A stretch of DNA of 64,000 nt from CBDFKK01 sp965248815 (GCA_965248815.1 CBDFKK010000008.1:1860001-1924000); one strand, 5' to 3'; positions 7,978 to 16,043 are shown, counted from the stretch's first letter. The notes: generated from the letters alone by a model not told the origin. Numbers and translations are program-made.

Positions 7978-9192
7978 TTACGCACCGAGATCCGCAGTAA
8001 CTGCGCCAGCCCGCGCGCGGCGATCTTCCATGAATCGCTCATAAAACAATTGATTGCGTTCGTCGCGCAGCTTTCGAACGTTGGTCGGCGGAACTTCGAA
8101 CTCTGGTCCCATTTCAATATCCAAGAACTTCAATATCCTGATGATCTCCGGTCCGCGATCATCGTCAAGCGCTTCGTACGAGACTTCAAGCACATCGAGC
8201 CCCAACTGGTCGACGGCTTCGCGTAATCTATCTTCTTCCTTTTTAAGGTTTGTCACGATGAGATTGAGCTTTTCATAGTCATATTCTAAGTCTTGTAATG
8301 TTTCCCGCCGCCGTTTCCGGTTGCCGCGAGTTTTCGTGTTGAAGACGCGGGCCTCTTTCGCGAAGTGTTTGGAAATAGCTTGAGCTATTTTGTCATGTCG
8401 GACGAGGTAAATAACTTTGGTGGCGGCCTTGTGCGGTGTCAAAAAACGATGACCCGTCGCCAATAACATGTCGCGGGCGCGAAAAAAGAAGTGAGAAATT
8501 ATCTTTGTACCAAATACCCCGTTTGGCGTTCGATTGAGATTTACCACTGCATTCACCCAGCTTTCAAAATCGAAAGTACCGGCCTCGGCGAGGCCCAAAA
8601 CACCGTCACGCAAATGCTCTTTGGGATAACCGCACCGATCCGTGTTCATAAGAATGTTAGCAAGCATGGTGCTGCCGGACCGCGGCAGGGAGAGGATCGC
8701 ATAGCAACGCAAGTCATCCGCCTTCGGCTTTGTCGTATCGACCTTGGATTTCAAGAACGGGCCGGCTTTAGCCGGAATAGATTTTCTCTTGTAAAAGGCG
8801 CGCGCTCGCACAAGTAAAGAAAATCGATGCGCGTACGGAGCATTCAGCGCAACGAAAACGTCCTTAAATAATGACTGGACGTCCACGCCCGATGCATCGC
8901 GGCCGGCAAGTGTGGTTTTTACTTTTTCAAGAACCGCAGCTTCATCGACAAATGATGCGGCAAGAAATATTTTCTTCGCCAGATCTTCTGGATCTTCTTG
9001 GGAAATCCAGTTTTCAAACTCGTCAAGAGACTTGGTTAGACAGTTCGGCGCCTGTTTGAGTGCGCTTTGCAAAGACGGCAGAGACGCCTCGTCGGCGACG
9101 AGAATGACCTCATTTGCCAACTCTTCAAAGCGGGTCCAAAGCTTTGATTCGTGCAAGTCATCTATGAGCTTCGAATAAGTAATTTCGGTCAT
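7978..9192 (-). CDS. Stf0-like sulfotransferase (first of tandem pair)
   Basis: Paralogue of the gene at 6781-7977: 404 aa with the phosphosulfate-binding loop LPRSGSTMLANIL near residue 169 and the CGYPKEHLRDG segment after it. The two share the long N-terminal region (DVFVALNAPY in both), so they arose by tandem duplication and then diverged substantially. Zero-base spacing to the next gene implies one operon. No PAPS synthesis genes are in the window. A sulfated surface glycan or glycolipid is a reasonable guess but is inference only. Confidence 0.87.
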   Translation of the reverse strand: MTEITYSKLIDDLHESKLWTRFEELANEVILVADEASLPSLQSALKQAPNCLTKSLDEFENWISQEDPEDLAKKIFLAASFVDEAAVLEKVKTTLAGRDASGVDVQSLFKDVFVALNAPYAHRFSLLVRARAFYKRKSIPAKAGPFLKSKVDTTKPKADDLRCYAILSLPRSGSTMLANILMNTDRCGYPKEHLRDGVLGLAEAGTFDFESWVNAVVNLNRTPNGVFGTKIISHFFFRARDMLLATGHRFLTPHKAATKVIYLVRHDKIAQAISKHFAKEARVFNTKTRGNRKRRRETLQDLEYDYEKLNLIVTNLKKEEDRLREAVDQLGLDVLEVSYEALDDDRGPEIIRILKFLDIEMGPEFEVPPTNVRKLRDERNQLFYERFMEDRRARAGAVTADLGA

Positions 9193-9431
9193 TCGTGCCG
9201 TGTCAGTGAATCGTCCGTCAAGCCAAACGAGGCTAAATTGCTAAAGTTCCAGGCATTTGACCAGGACATTCTTGACCGGTTAGCTCAAGGAACCGATGGT
9301 GAATTTCCGCAGAAATCCAAGTCTTTTGCTATAGATTGGGTGAAAAATTTTGATTGGACGTTAAATACTGATCGTTCAATAATTAGCTATATTAGGTACC
9401 GGGACAAATTCTCCTGAAGGAGGCCTTCATT

Positions 9432-10013
9432 ATGTCAGTTGATCGACGCCGCGGGAGCAGCAAAACCTTTCGTACGACCTCTATGTTGTCGCTTGCGGCG
9501 ATGGGTTTTGTATTGGCGACGTGCGCCACACCGACGCCTTACCAACCTGATGTGGGTCAATTTGGATATAGCGACCAGCTCATCGAAACCGGCCGTTACA
9601 AAGTTAGTTTTTCCGGCAATTCGTTGACAAAGCGCGAGACGGTCGAGACCTATTTGCTCTACCGGGCGGCTGAATTGACGCTTCAAATCGGGAACGATTA
9701 TTTTGTCGTGGCCGAACGCGACACGGATGAACGGACGACGTATCGGGCGAACTACGGTTACTACCCGTACAACAATTTTTACTACTCGCTGCACTTTCAC
9801 GGCGGCCGCCGTCATTATTATCCGTATTACGGATATGGCTACGGGTTTGGCTATGACGACTTTTACAGCCGTCCGATTACGCGCTACACCGCAAGCGCTG
9901 ATATCGTGACTTTTCAAGGCGATAAGCCGCGCGAAAATGCGGCTGCCTATGACGCACGGGACGTTGTTCAAAACATAGGGCCCTCGGTCGTGCGTCCGGA
10001 GCAAACAAGTTAG
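9432..10013 (+). CDS. CC0125/CC1285-family lipoprotein
   Basis: Small outer-envelope lipoprotein of 193 aa. Lipobox LATC puts the acylated Cys at residue 31 after an Arg-rich N-region. The body contains GQFGYSDQLIETGRYKVSFS and TVETYLLYRAAELTL, characteristic of the alphaproteobacterial CC0125/CC1285 lipoprotein group, whose function is unknown. A Tyr/Gly/Phe-rich tract (residues about 105-145) makes the middle low in complexity. SD GAAGGAGG lies just before ATG 9432. A terminator follows at 10029-10076. Confidence 0.8.
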   Translation: MSVDRRRGSSKTFRTTSMLSLAAMGFVLATCATPTPYQPDVGQFGYSDQLIETGRYKVSFSGNSLTKRETVETYLLYRAAELTLQIGNDYFVVAERDTDERTTYRANYGYYPYNNFYYSLHFHGGRRHYYPYYGYGYGFGYDDFYSRPITRYTASADIVTFQGDKPRENAAAYDARDVVQNIGPSVVRPEQTS

Positions 10014-10028
10014 GCTGAACGCATAAGC

Positions 10029-10076
10029 AAGAGCTTTGCATGCAAAGAGTTCCTCTTATGGGGGGGCTCTTTTTTA
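10029..10076 (+). terminator. Intrinsic terminator after the lipoprotein gene
   Basis: AAGAGC (10029-10034) pairs with GCTCTT (10066-10071) and runs into six T residues. The inner AGCTTTGCATGCAAAG segment can form a second palindrome. Confidence 0.6.
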
Positions 10077-10093
10077 ATTCGCGAAAGCACCCA

Positions 10094-10513
10094 CTAGGGT
10101 CGGTGCAACATCACTTGGCCGAGCAAAACGTGGGCGCCTGGCTGGCCCAATAATTTGTCGGTGACCGCCTGCAGTGTGAGCGCGATCTCTTCGGCGTTGG
10201 GCGTGTAGAATAGTTGAAGGCGGTGGCTTGTATAAAACTGCAACGACTGGAGGTAGGCGTCCTGCAACCGGGCATCGAGCATCAGGGCTCTGTCTCGAAG
10301 TTCGCTGTCCGGGACGTCGAGCCCAAATTCCACCTGCAGCATGCCGCGGATGCGCAATTTCTGAACAACCGAAATATTGAAAGGATCGAATGAGACGTAG
10401 GACTGGGCGGACTCAGGCCGGCTGGCCTCAGGCGCGCCAAGGCTCGCGGGTGCCGCTGCGGTTAGTGCCGCTAAGAGCGTCAACAGGGGTATCCATGCAG
10501 TTTGCTTAGCCAT
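10094..10513 (-). CDS. FliL-like exported protein
   Basis: 139-aa protein with a signal peptide (MAKQTAWIPLLTLLAALTAA). The C-terminal half, roughly PDSELRDRALMLDARLQDAY followed by LLGQPGAHVLLGQVM, resembles the C-terminal domain of FliL-type flagellar proteins, and such proteins are often annotated as Tat-pathway signal proteins in alphaproteobacteria. It is divergent to a FlgC-like gene 173 nt away, which supports a flagellar link. The assignment is by pattern, not by a diagnostic motif. It could be an orphan with another periplasmic role. Confidence 0.55.
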   Translation of the reverse strand: MAKQTAWIPLLTLLAALTAAAPASLGAPEASRPESAQSYVSFDPFNISVVQKLRIRGMLQVEFGLDVPDSELRDRALMLDARLQDAYLQSLQFYTSHRLQLFYTPNAEEIALTLQAVTDKLLGQPGAHVLLGQVMLHRP

Positions 10514-10686
10514 ACTTTTCGCGCGAATCGGTGATCTCCAGAACCACCAAAGTGGCCCATGAGCAGTAAAGGAACGGTTTCTTGCGGGTCCGCGCGGGGT
10601 CCCTCAAAATTTAGCTAAAATTTTATAAGTTATTGAATTTAAACACTTTTCTTGACACTCACGATTTCGTGAGCTAGCCTTTCCCC

Positions 10687-11028
10687 ATGATAAGTGCATT
10701 CAACTTTGCTTTGGCAGGGCTCAACGCGGCGGCGAACCGCGTCAGCGTTGCGGCCAAGAATATCGTCAATGTCCACACGCCGGGCTACGAGTCCGACCGT
10801 GCACACCAAGTGTCGACGCCAGCTGGTCCTGCCGTCATCGTTGAGCCCGGGCGCCCCGGCGGCTATCCCGCCAACGTGACACCGCCGTTGCCTCCAACGC
10901 CGAGCGACGTCAATTTGGCAGGCGAATTTGTCGATCTCAAATTGGCCGAGATCTCATACAAGGCGTCGATCGCCGTGCTTAAGACGGCGGACGAAATGGA
11001 AGACTCCGCGCTCGACATTCTGAGTTAG
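10687..11028 (+). CDS. FlgC-like flagellar rod protein (short)
   Basis: 113 aa. The N-terminus FALAGLNAAANRVSVAAKNI followed by VNVHTPGY is the rod/hook N-terminal signature (ANxxAN(V)xTPGY) of FlgB/FlgC/FlgG proteins. The C-terminus VDLKLAEISYKASIAVLKTADEM matches the flagellar rod C-terminal domain (normally E-x-x-x-x-x-x-AF-x-AN-x). It is a little shorter than classical FlgC (about 135-140 aa). No other rod, hook or export genes are near, so it is either an outlying paralogue or part of a scattered flagellar set. Confidence 0.72.
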   Translation: MISAFNFALAGLNAAANRVSVAAKNIVNVHTPGYESDRAHQVSTPAGPAVIVEPGRPGGYPANVTPPLPPTPSDVNLAGEFVDLKLAEISYKASIAVLKTADEMEDSALDILS

Positions 11029-11062
11029 CGAAAAGTCTGCGAATGGGTTCGGCGCTCTTTCG

Positions 11063-11254
11063 TCACGCCCCCCTTAACAAGCTCACCGAATAGGCGGCCA
11101 GGAGGACGATTCCGACTGCGGCCAAAAACATGAGCGCCGTGAAAGGAATGAAGCGGACCTTGCCGAATTCCACCGGCTTGCTCGCCATGTGCCTGGCCCA
11201 CATGAAGACCGCAACCGCAAAAACTAAGAGAAGGCCCGGTACGACCCATTGCAT
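11063..11254 (-). CDS. Small two-helix membrane protein
   Basis: 63-aa protein starting MQWVVPGLLLVFAVAVFMWA, with two hydrophobic segments separated by SKPVEFGKVRFIP. A longer in-frame start exists at 11356, but ATG 11254 lies four bases after the stop of the upstream small ORF (11259-11417), which suggests translational coupling. No family recognised. Confidence 0.5.
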   Translation of the reverse strand: MQWVVPGLLLVFAVAVFMWARHMASKPVEFGKVRFIPFTALMFLAAVGIVLLAAYSVSLLRGA

Positions 11255-11258
11255 GGCG

Positions 11259-11417
11259 TCATCTCTCAGTTTCAGATGGGTTACCCGGCGTTGCCTCGAA
11301 CTCGCCTGCCCAGGTTGCGAGTAGTTCGTCGAGTTCATCGTCCGAGGAGGCCGCATGTGCAGTGGTCCAACTTAATAGGGCCTCCATCAGCAGCGCGCCT
11401 ATTCTAGTCATATGCAT
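11259..11417 (-). CDS. Small acidic ORF coupled to membrane protein
   Basis: 52-codon frame read by eye on the minus strand. AAGAGGAAA lies just before ATG 11417, with a second ATG at 11411. The protein starts MHMTRIGALLMEALLSWTTA, signal-like, and continues with an acidic tail rich in DDELDELL and AGEFEA. Its TGA is four bases before the start of the 63-aa membrane protein, so the two look like a mini-operon. Function unknown. Confidence 0.4.
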   Translation of the reverse strand: MHMTRIGALLMEALLSWTTAHAASSDDELDELLATWAGEFEATPGNPSETER

Positions 11418-11463
11418 TTTCCTCTTGGCGATTGTCGTGAGAGACGCGAACTGGGTGCGACCT

Positions 11464-11715
11464 CTAGCTCGAACACCTATAGCCGTTTCTTAGCGAAGGC
11501 GCGTCCAGAAGCCGTTTCAAATATAGCTCGAACGCCAACGCCTGCTTGTCGTCGTCGAAAGCAATATAGGTTTTTACGCGCCAGGGTCTGAATTTTGAAG
11601 TGTATGAGATATCGCCAGCGTTATGCTTATCCAACCTGGCTCTTAAATCCTCTGTTACGCCAATATAAAAACGCTGGGAAAACTCGACGCTTTGAAGAAT
11701 ATAGACATACTTCAT
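11464..11715 (-). CDS. GIY-YIG nuclease domain protein, copy 1
   Basis: Single-domain GIY-YIG protein of 83 aa (UPF0213/YhbQ-like). MKYVYILQSVEF opens the domain and FYIGVTEDLRARLDKHNAG carries the YIG half and catalytic Arg. ATG 11715 is chosen because upstream frame extensions are repetitive GC-rich noncoding sequence. The C-terminus differs from copy 2 after LKRLLDAP. The gene lies in a tandem duplication of period about 340 bp. Stand-alone GIY-YIG proteins of this size are common and mostly uncharacterised. Confidence 0.75.
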   Translation of the reverse strand: MKYVYILQSVEFSQRFYIGVTEDLRARLDKHNAGDISYTSKFRPWRVKTYIAFDDDKQALAFELYLKRLLDAPSLRNGYRCSS

Positions 11716-12146
11716 CTCGGCCCGACTGCGCGCTGCGCGCTTCGGCGCGGCAGCCTCCGCTCTAATCTCGCCGCGTCTTGTCAAGCCTCCGGCTTGCCGA
11801 GTCGGAGCTCGAAGAGTCACAGCCGCTTTTTCGCGAAGGCGCGTCCGGATCCTGTCTTAAGGTATCGCTCGAATGCCAACGCCTTTTCGCTATCAGAAAA
11901 TGCAATATAAGTTTTTATCCGCCACGGTCCGTATTTCGATGTATGCGAGACTTCGCCGGCATTATGCTTGTCCAATCTGGCTGTCAAATCGTCTGTGAAG
12001 CCAACGTAGAAATGTTCGTCGAATTCGATGCCTTGTAGAATATAGACATACTTCATGTCGGCCCGCCTGCGCGCTGCGCGCTTCGGCGCGGCAGCCTCCG
12101 GTCTAATCTCGCCGCGTCTCGTCAAGCCTCTGGCTTGCCGAGCCGT
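11465..12146. repeat. Tandem duplication (~340 bp x 2)
   Basis: Units of about 11465-11805 and 11806-12146 are imperfect direct copies that include a GIY-YIG gene plus its GC-rich upstream region (CGCGCTGCGCGCTTCGGCGC is identical in both). A third partial start (TAGCTCGAAGAGCGAAGGC) abuts the tRNA-Ala 3' end. By eye identity is high in the noncoding part and lower in the coding part. Confidence 0.8.
11817..12056 (-). CDS. GIY-YIG nuclease domain protein, copy 2
   Basis: 79-aa sister of 11464-11715: MKYVYILQGIEFDEHFYVGF and DLTARLDKHNAGEVSHTSKY match copy 1 almost residue for residue. The C-terminus reads LAFERYLKTGSGRAFAKKRL, the usual end for this family, so copy 2 is probably the ancestral form and copy 1 the one with an altered tail. 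ATG 12056 was chosen over the frame start at 12203 because the latter overlaps the tRNA-Ala gene. Confidence 0.77.
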   Translation of the reverse strand: MKYVYILQGIEFDEHFYVGFTDDLTARLDKHNAGEVSHTSKYGPWRIKTYIAFSDSEKALAFERYLKTGSGRAFAKKRL

Positions 12147-12164
12147 AGCTCGAAGAGCGAAGGC

Positions 12165-12240
12165 TGGTGGAGCCGAGGGGAATCGAACCCCTGACCTCGA
12201 CATTGCGAACGTCGCGCTCTCCCAACTGAGCTACGGCCCC
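12165..12240 (-). tRNA. tRNA-Ala (CGC)
   Basis: Minus-strand cloverleaf of 76 nt including encoded CCA. Acceptor GGGGCCG pairs with CGGCTCC and contains the G3-U70 wobble that marks alanine tRNA. The D arm is GCTC/GAGC, the anticodon loop is TTCGCAA (anticodon CGC), and the T loop is TTCGATT. The GIY-YIG duplication begins 19 bases beyond its 3' end. Confidence 0.95.
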
Positions 12241-12420
12241 GGCTGATCAGGCCTTTTAGAAGCGCGCCCCGCCCCTGTCAACAAAGCTCAGATTTGACTG
12301 AGAAGTCGGCCGATTCTGCGCCCATATTGAGCTTGCCGGCCAAACAGGGGGTGTGGCTTGCGAAGCCGACGGCGAACGCGCTAAACGTAACTCTCAAAAC
12401 ATAAAAATGCGGCGGGTCCT

Positions 12421-12714
12421 ATGACTTCAACTCTAAGACTCATACTAACGATCATCGATATCTATATGTTTATAGTGATCGCCCAGGTGATCATCAGCTG
12501 GATGATCGTGTTTGGCGTCGTCAATACGCATAATCCCTTCGTTGCCTCTGTTCGCGAATTTCTCTTTCGTGCTACGGAGCCCGTACTAAGACCTATTAGG
12601 GATTTCATGCGGCGGCTTATCGGTGATATGGGCGGCATAGATATTTCGCCGCTTATTCTGATTTTGGGGATGTGGTGGGTCAGCGGGCTGCTCGCCGAAT
12701 ATTGGCCGAGATAG
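12421..12714 (+). CDS. YggT family membrane protein
   Basis: 97-aa integral membrane protein with two hydrophobic hairpins and the family segments FVIAQVIISWMIVFGVVNTH and EPVLRPIRDFMR. YggT-type proteins are linked to osmotic stress and cell-envelope processes in other bacteria, but the mechanism is unclear. It heads a compact operon: the DUF167 gene starts four bases after its stop, and folD overlaps that gene. Confidence 0.9.
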   Translation: MTSTLRLILTIIDIYMFIVIAQVIISWMIVFGVVNTHNPFVASVREFLFRATEPVLRPIRDFMRRLIGDMGGIDISPLILILGMWWVSGLLAEYWPR

Positions 12715-12718
12715 CCTC

Positions 12719-13030
12719 GTGCCGCTCAAGTGCGTGCCGGCCGGTGTCGCGCTGGCGGTGCGGTTGATGCCGACGGCATCTCACAATGGGATCGACGGTG
12801 GAGCCGAAGCTGGCCGAGGCGAGGTGCTCAAAGTGCGGGTTACAGCAGTACCCGAACAAGGCAAAGCCAACGCGGCCTTGATCAAATTATTGGCAAAGTC
12901 TATGGGCGTCCCGAAATCGACTGTGTCGATCATCGCGGGCGGTTCCGCCCGTAACAAGACGGTTTTGATCGAAGGAGATAGCGCGGACCTGATGGCGCGC
13001 CTGAAAATCTGGTTGGAAGAGGTGATATGA
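12719..13030 (+). CDS. DUF167 (YggU) family protein
   Basis: 103 aa, GTG start at 12719 four bases after yggT. LKVRVTAVPEQGKANAALIK and VSIIAGGSARNKTVLIEG are the two diagnostic stretches of DUF167/YggU. Function unknown, though it is widely linked to yggT. Its TGA overlaps the folD ATG (ATGA), so translation is coupled. Confidence 0.92.
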   Translation: MPLKCVPAGVALAVRLMPTASHNGIDGGAEAGRGEVLKVRVTAVPEQGKANAALIKLLAKSMGVPKSTVSIIAGGSARNKTVLIEGDSADLMARLKIWLEEVI

Positions 13031-13920
13031 CGGCGAAACTGATTGACGGCAAGGCCTTCGCGGCCGGATTGCGGGAACGGGTGGCCGGTGCGGTCATGAG
13101 CCTTAAACGGGATCATGATCTCGTTCCCGGCCTTGCGGTGGTCCTCGTGGGCGAAGATCCGGCGAGCCAGGTCTACGTGCGCGGCAAGGGCAAGGCGACG
13201 CGTGAAGCGGGAATGAATTCGTTTGAATTCAAGATGCCCGCAGAGACGAGTGAAGAAACATTGCTCGCTAAGGTGCGCGAACTCAATGAAGATCCCTCCG
13301 TACACGGCATATTAGTGCAACTGCCGCTCCCCGAACAGATCAGTTCACAAAACGTCATTGAGACGATCGATCCGGCGAAGGACGTAGACGGGCTTCACCC
13401 GATAAATGCAGGTTATTTGGTTTCAGGTCATGAAGGCACCGTGTCGTGCACGCCGCTGGGGTGTCTTATGCTGATCAAAGATCAGGAAGCCAATCTCGCA
13501 GGCAAGCGTGCAATCGTTATCGGTCGCTCGGTTCTTGTGGGCAAGCCGATGGCGTTTCTATTGCTCAACGAACACTGCACGGTCACTTTGGCCCATTCAC
13601 GTACGAAGGATCTAGCCGATGAATGCCGCCGCGCGGATATTTTGGTGGCAGCTGTGGGCCGCGAGCGCATGATCAAAGGCGATTGGGTCAAACCCGGTGC
13701 CGTCGTCATTGATGTGGGCATTACGCGCATTCCGGCGCCGGAGCGGGGCGAGGGCAAGACGCGGCTCGTCGGCGACGTCGATTTCGAAAGCGCTAGTGAA
13801 ATCGCCGGGTCGATCACGCCGGTGCCCGGCGGCGTCGGGCCAATGACCATTGCGTGCCTGTTGCGCAATACGGTCGTCGCGGCGTGTCGGCAGGCCGGCA
13901 TTGTGGCGCCAGACCTTTAG
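13027..13920 (+). CDS. folD: Bifunctional methylene-THF dehydrogenase/cyclohydrolase FolD
   Basis: Interconverts 5,10-methylene-THF, 5,10-methenyl-THF and 10-formyl-THF in the cytoplasm using NADP. The 297-aa length is normal. Family stretches seen are VGEDPASQVYVRGKGKA near residue 42 (the usual catalytic Lys position), LVQLPLPEQI, KDVDGLHPINAGYL, the nucleotide-binding VIGRSVLVGKPMAFLLL and PVPGGVGPMTIACLL. It is third in the yggT-DUF167-folD operon, overlapping the preceding gene by four bases. Confidence 0.97.
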   Translation: MTAKLIDGKAFAAGLRERVAGAVMSLKRDHDLVPGLAVVLVGEDPASQVYVRGKGKATREAGMNSFEFKMPAETSEETLLAKVRELNEDPSVHGILVQLPLPEQISSQNVIETIDPAKDVDGLHPINAGYLVSGHEGTVSCTPLGCLMLIKDQEANLAGKRAIVIGRSVLVGKPMAFLLLNEHCTVTLAHSRTKDLADECRRADILVAAVGRERMIKGDWVKPGAVVIDVGITRIPAPERGEGKTRLVGDVDFESASEIAGSITPVPGGVGPMTIACLLRNTVVAACRQAGIVAPDL

Positions 13921-13921
13921 A

Positions 13922-14700
13922 TCAAAATGTGAGCTGTGGTTTGAGCTGGACTTGCGGCGGGCGCGCATCCGAAGCACGCAGCACGTATGACTTTTCGTCG
14001 ACGCTCGGCGGACGGTGGTTCGCTTCGAAAAAATCGTAGGCGAGTTTCAGTTCCCGCCAAAAGCCGATCCACTCAGAATTCTCATGGCGCGCCAAATTCT
14101 CGTCGGTGAGAGCGAACGGATAAATATGCAGGGGAACCGCAAACTGACCTGCAAAGAGTGCTGTTTCCACAAGGCCATAGATTTCCTCGATGACCGTATT
14201 GGTCATGGCGTAGCAGCCGACGGACGTGCACCCGCCATGGACCATCAAGAATGAACCGGTGCGCCCGTTAGCTTGGTCGAAAGCATTGGGAAAGCCGATG
14301 TTGAACGCCAAATGATACTGGCTGTTGGGATTGAGTTGGCGTGGGCCGACTTCGTAAAAACCCTCCGGGCTTTGCTGGTCACCCTCGTTGAGCTTGGGTC
14401 CGAGCGAGCCCGACCAGCGGCAAATCGGATAGGTCTCAAACAGAATGTAGCGGCCATTTTTTTCGCCCAGAGTTCCAGCTCAGATTCTTCTTTGAAAATC
14501 CGAATGAAAACCGGCGCGCCCCATTGGACATTCTTGTTGATTAGCCGCTCGGTGACCGGCGCCCTGAACTCATATTCAATCGTGGTAATCAATCCGAATT
14601 CGATGACGAGCAAGACCACGGCACTCACGACCGCAAATGCGCCGCCAATCCAGAACCAATCCCTCGTGCTACGGCTGATCCATTGTCCGAGTTTCCTCAT
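13922..14700 (-). pseudogene. L,D-transpeptidase (YkuD), frameshifted in A7 tract
   Basis: YafK-type L,D-transpeptidase, which crosslinks peptidoglycan or anchors lipoprotein. From ATG 14700 the N-terminus is a membrane anchor (WFWIGGAFAVVSAVVLLVIE) and then APVFIRIFKEESELELWAKK. The frame is lost at a run of seven A (plus-strand T7 at 14457-14463). Adding one A restores NGRYILFETYPICRWSGSLG and joins the catalytic frame ending at 13922, which carries MVHGGCTSVGCYAMTN with the nucleophilic Cys. The corrected protein is about 259 aa. A real lesion, a sequencing deletion, or slippage on the A7 run are all possible. It is convergent with folD. Confidence 0.85.
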
Positions 14701-14762
14701 CGCACGGGTCTAGCAACCCAAAGTGACCACATTGGGGCCTTGGTGTGACGGCGGGATTAATT

Positions 14763-15299
14763 TCAGATTTTTCTAGTTGGACGGAGCTTTGCGCGATCGG
14801 CACATAATCGATTGCGCGGTGGCGCACTCGGAGTGAGACGAAACTGGCCTCGAACCTTGCGTTGACTTAATTGCTCTGCAGGAGAGTTGGCGAACGGTCT
14901 GGTGAGAGCTGTCTTTGTAACATGAATGACATCCGCACCCCACCCATGCCCCGTTTCATAACAGCAGCAGAAAACTGACTCATTTGCGCATGCGATTGTC
15001 AGTGTGTCGTTTAGGTAGCCAGAGCGCGACAAGGTCACTTCATTACCTACGATATCCCGCCAAAGTGGGGAGTTCGAAACATCCCGGACGACAGGAATTG
15101 GCGGCACAAAGAAACTCTCGGCACTTAGCCCAACTTCCGCCCAATCTTCGATTTGCTGCCATGAGACATAGGTTCGCACACCTGACGAGTCTACAAGGCA
15201 TATCTCCCTGTCAATTTCATGAAAGTGACAATCAGGATTTTGATCCAGCGACTGAGCGTCACTTTCGAATAGATGATACTCAACTCTCGTGAGTTGCAT
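14763..15299 (-). CDS. Hypothetical protein
   Basis: 178 aa, unrecognised. ATG 15299 follows GGAG by 9 nt. The first 130 residues look like a folded cytoplasmic domain (MQLTRVEYHLFES, CLVDSSGVRTYVSWQQIEDW, SPLWRDIVGNEVTLSRSGYL). Two adjacent motifs are unusual: FCCCYETGHGWGADVIHV, with a Cys triplet, and a basic Pro/Arg-rich tail. The tail after residue 130 may be read-on beyond a lost stop. It lies downstream of the ureidoglycolate lyase gene on the same strand with an 18-nt gap. Confidence 0.5.
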   Translation of the reverse strand: MQLTRVEYHLFESDAQSLDQNPDCHFHEIDREICLVDSSGVRTYVSWQQIEDWAEVGLSAESFFVPPIPVVRDVSNSPLWRDIVGNEVTLSRSGYLNDTLTIACANESVFCCCYETGHGWGADVIHVTKTALTRPFANSPAEQLSQRKVRGQFRLTPSAPPRNRLCADRAKLRPTRKI

Positions 15300-15317
15300 G
15301 ATTCACTCCGACGAAGT

Positions 15318-15896
15318 CTAAGCGGCGACTTCGAAGCGCACATTGGCGCGGGCGACGAGATTACGTTTTTCAAGATCGGGGCCGACGGCCTCGTCGCCAT
15401 AGAGCTCGCTCTTGACGACGCGATCAGCCGACAGATCGCGCATGGTGTCCCGGCGCAGGATGACGATGAGATCCATGTCCTGAAGGGCAAAGGGAAATTC
15501 GTGCCATGTGCCGATTTTCATGGTGAAGCCGGCCGAGCCGTCGAAGTGAAACGCCTCGACTTTATCGAGATCGGGCAGCTCTTTGTCATTGGGGGGTGCG
15601 AGCACCGCAACGAACGGTTTACCGCCGAGCGGCACAAATGTCTGGGTGTGCAAAAAGTGGCGCTCCATGAACTTCACTTCAAGCGCCCGCGGCTTCAATT
15701 TGCACAGGGTGAGTTCCGTCGTGTCGTCGGAAATAAATTCGACCGGCTTGGAGACGGCCACCGCATCGCCGTAAAAAGGAGACGTGCCGGTCGGGGCATC
15801 GACTTGGCTGCCTAGGACTTCGCCATAGGGTGCCAGCGCCTCGGGGGTCGCCTCCTTGAGCGGCAACGTGCGGCTTTCAATTGCGGTGGTGGACAT
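15318..15896 (-). CDS. allA: Ureidoglycolate lyase family protein
   Basis: 192-aa cupin-like protein of the AllA family (PF04115), which releases urea from ureidoglycolate to give glyoxylate in purine/allantoin breakdown. Recognisable stretches are TPEALAPYGEVLGSQVD near the start, MERHFLHTQTFVPLGGKPF in the core and GTWHEFPFALQD near the C-terminal third. No other allantoin genes are adjacent, so a purine-degradation role is inference from family alone. Confidence 0.85.
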   Translation of the reverse strand: MSTTAIESRTLPLKEATPEALAPYGEVLGSQVDAPTGTSPFYGDAVAVSKPVEFISDDTTELTLCKLKPRALEVKFMERHFLHTQTFVPLGGKPFVAVLAPPNDKELPDLDKVEAFHFDGSAGFTMKIGTWHEFPFALQDMDLIVILRRDTMRDLSADRVVKSELYGDEAVGPDLEKRNLVARANVRFEVAA

Positions 15897-15948
15897 GGGC
15901 GCGCTCCAGCAAAGATTTGAACCTCATGATGCGCCACTTCCCTCACGC

Positions 15949-16029
15949 TGTCATGCCCGGACTTGATCCGGGCATCCATCAAGCGTTGCAAGGCTGCATG
16001 GATTGCCGGGTCAAGCCCGGCAATGACAC
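15949..16029. repeat. Palindromic intergenic repeat R1
   Basis: GTCATGCCCGG...CCGGGCATCCAT and GCATGGATTGCCGGG...CCCGGCAATGACAC form nested inverted arms of about 80 nt between allA and argG. This is the common alphaproteobacterial extragenic palindrome type also seen, in other versions, at 19494, 46185 and 50876. Confidence 0.7.
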
Positions 16030-16043
16030 GGGAGAGTGAGATT

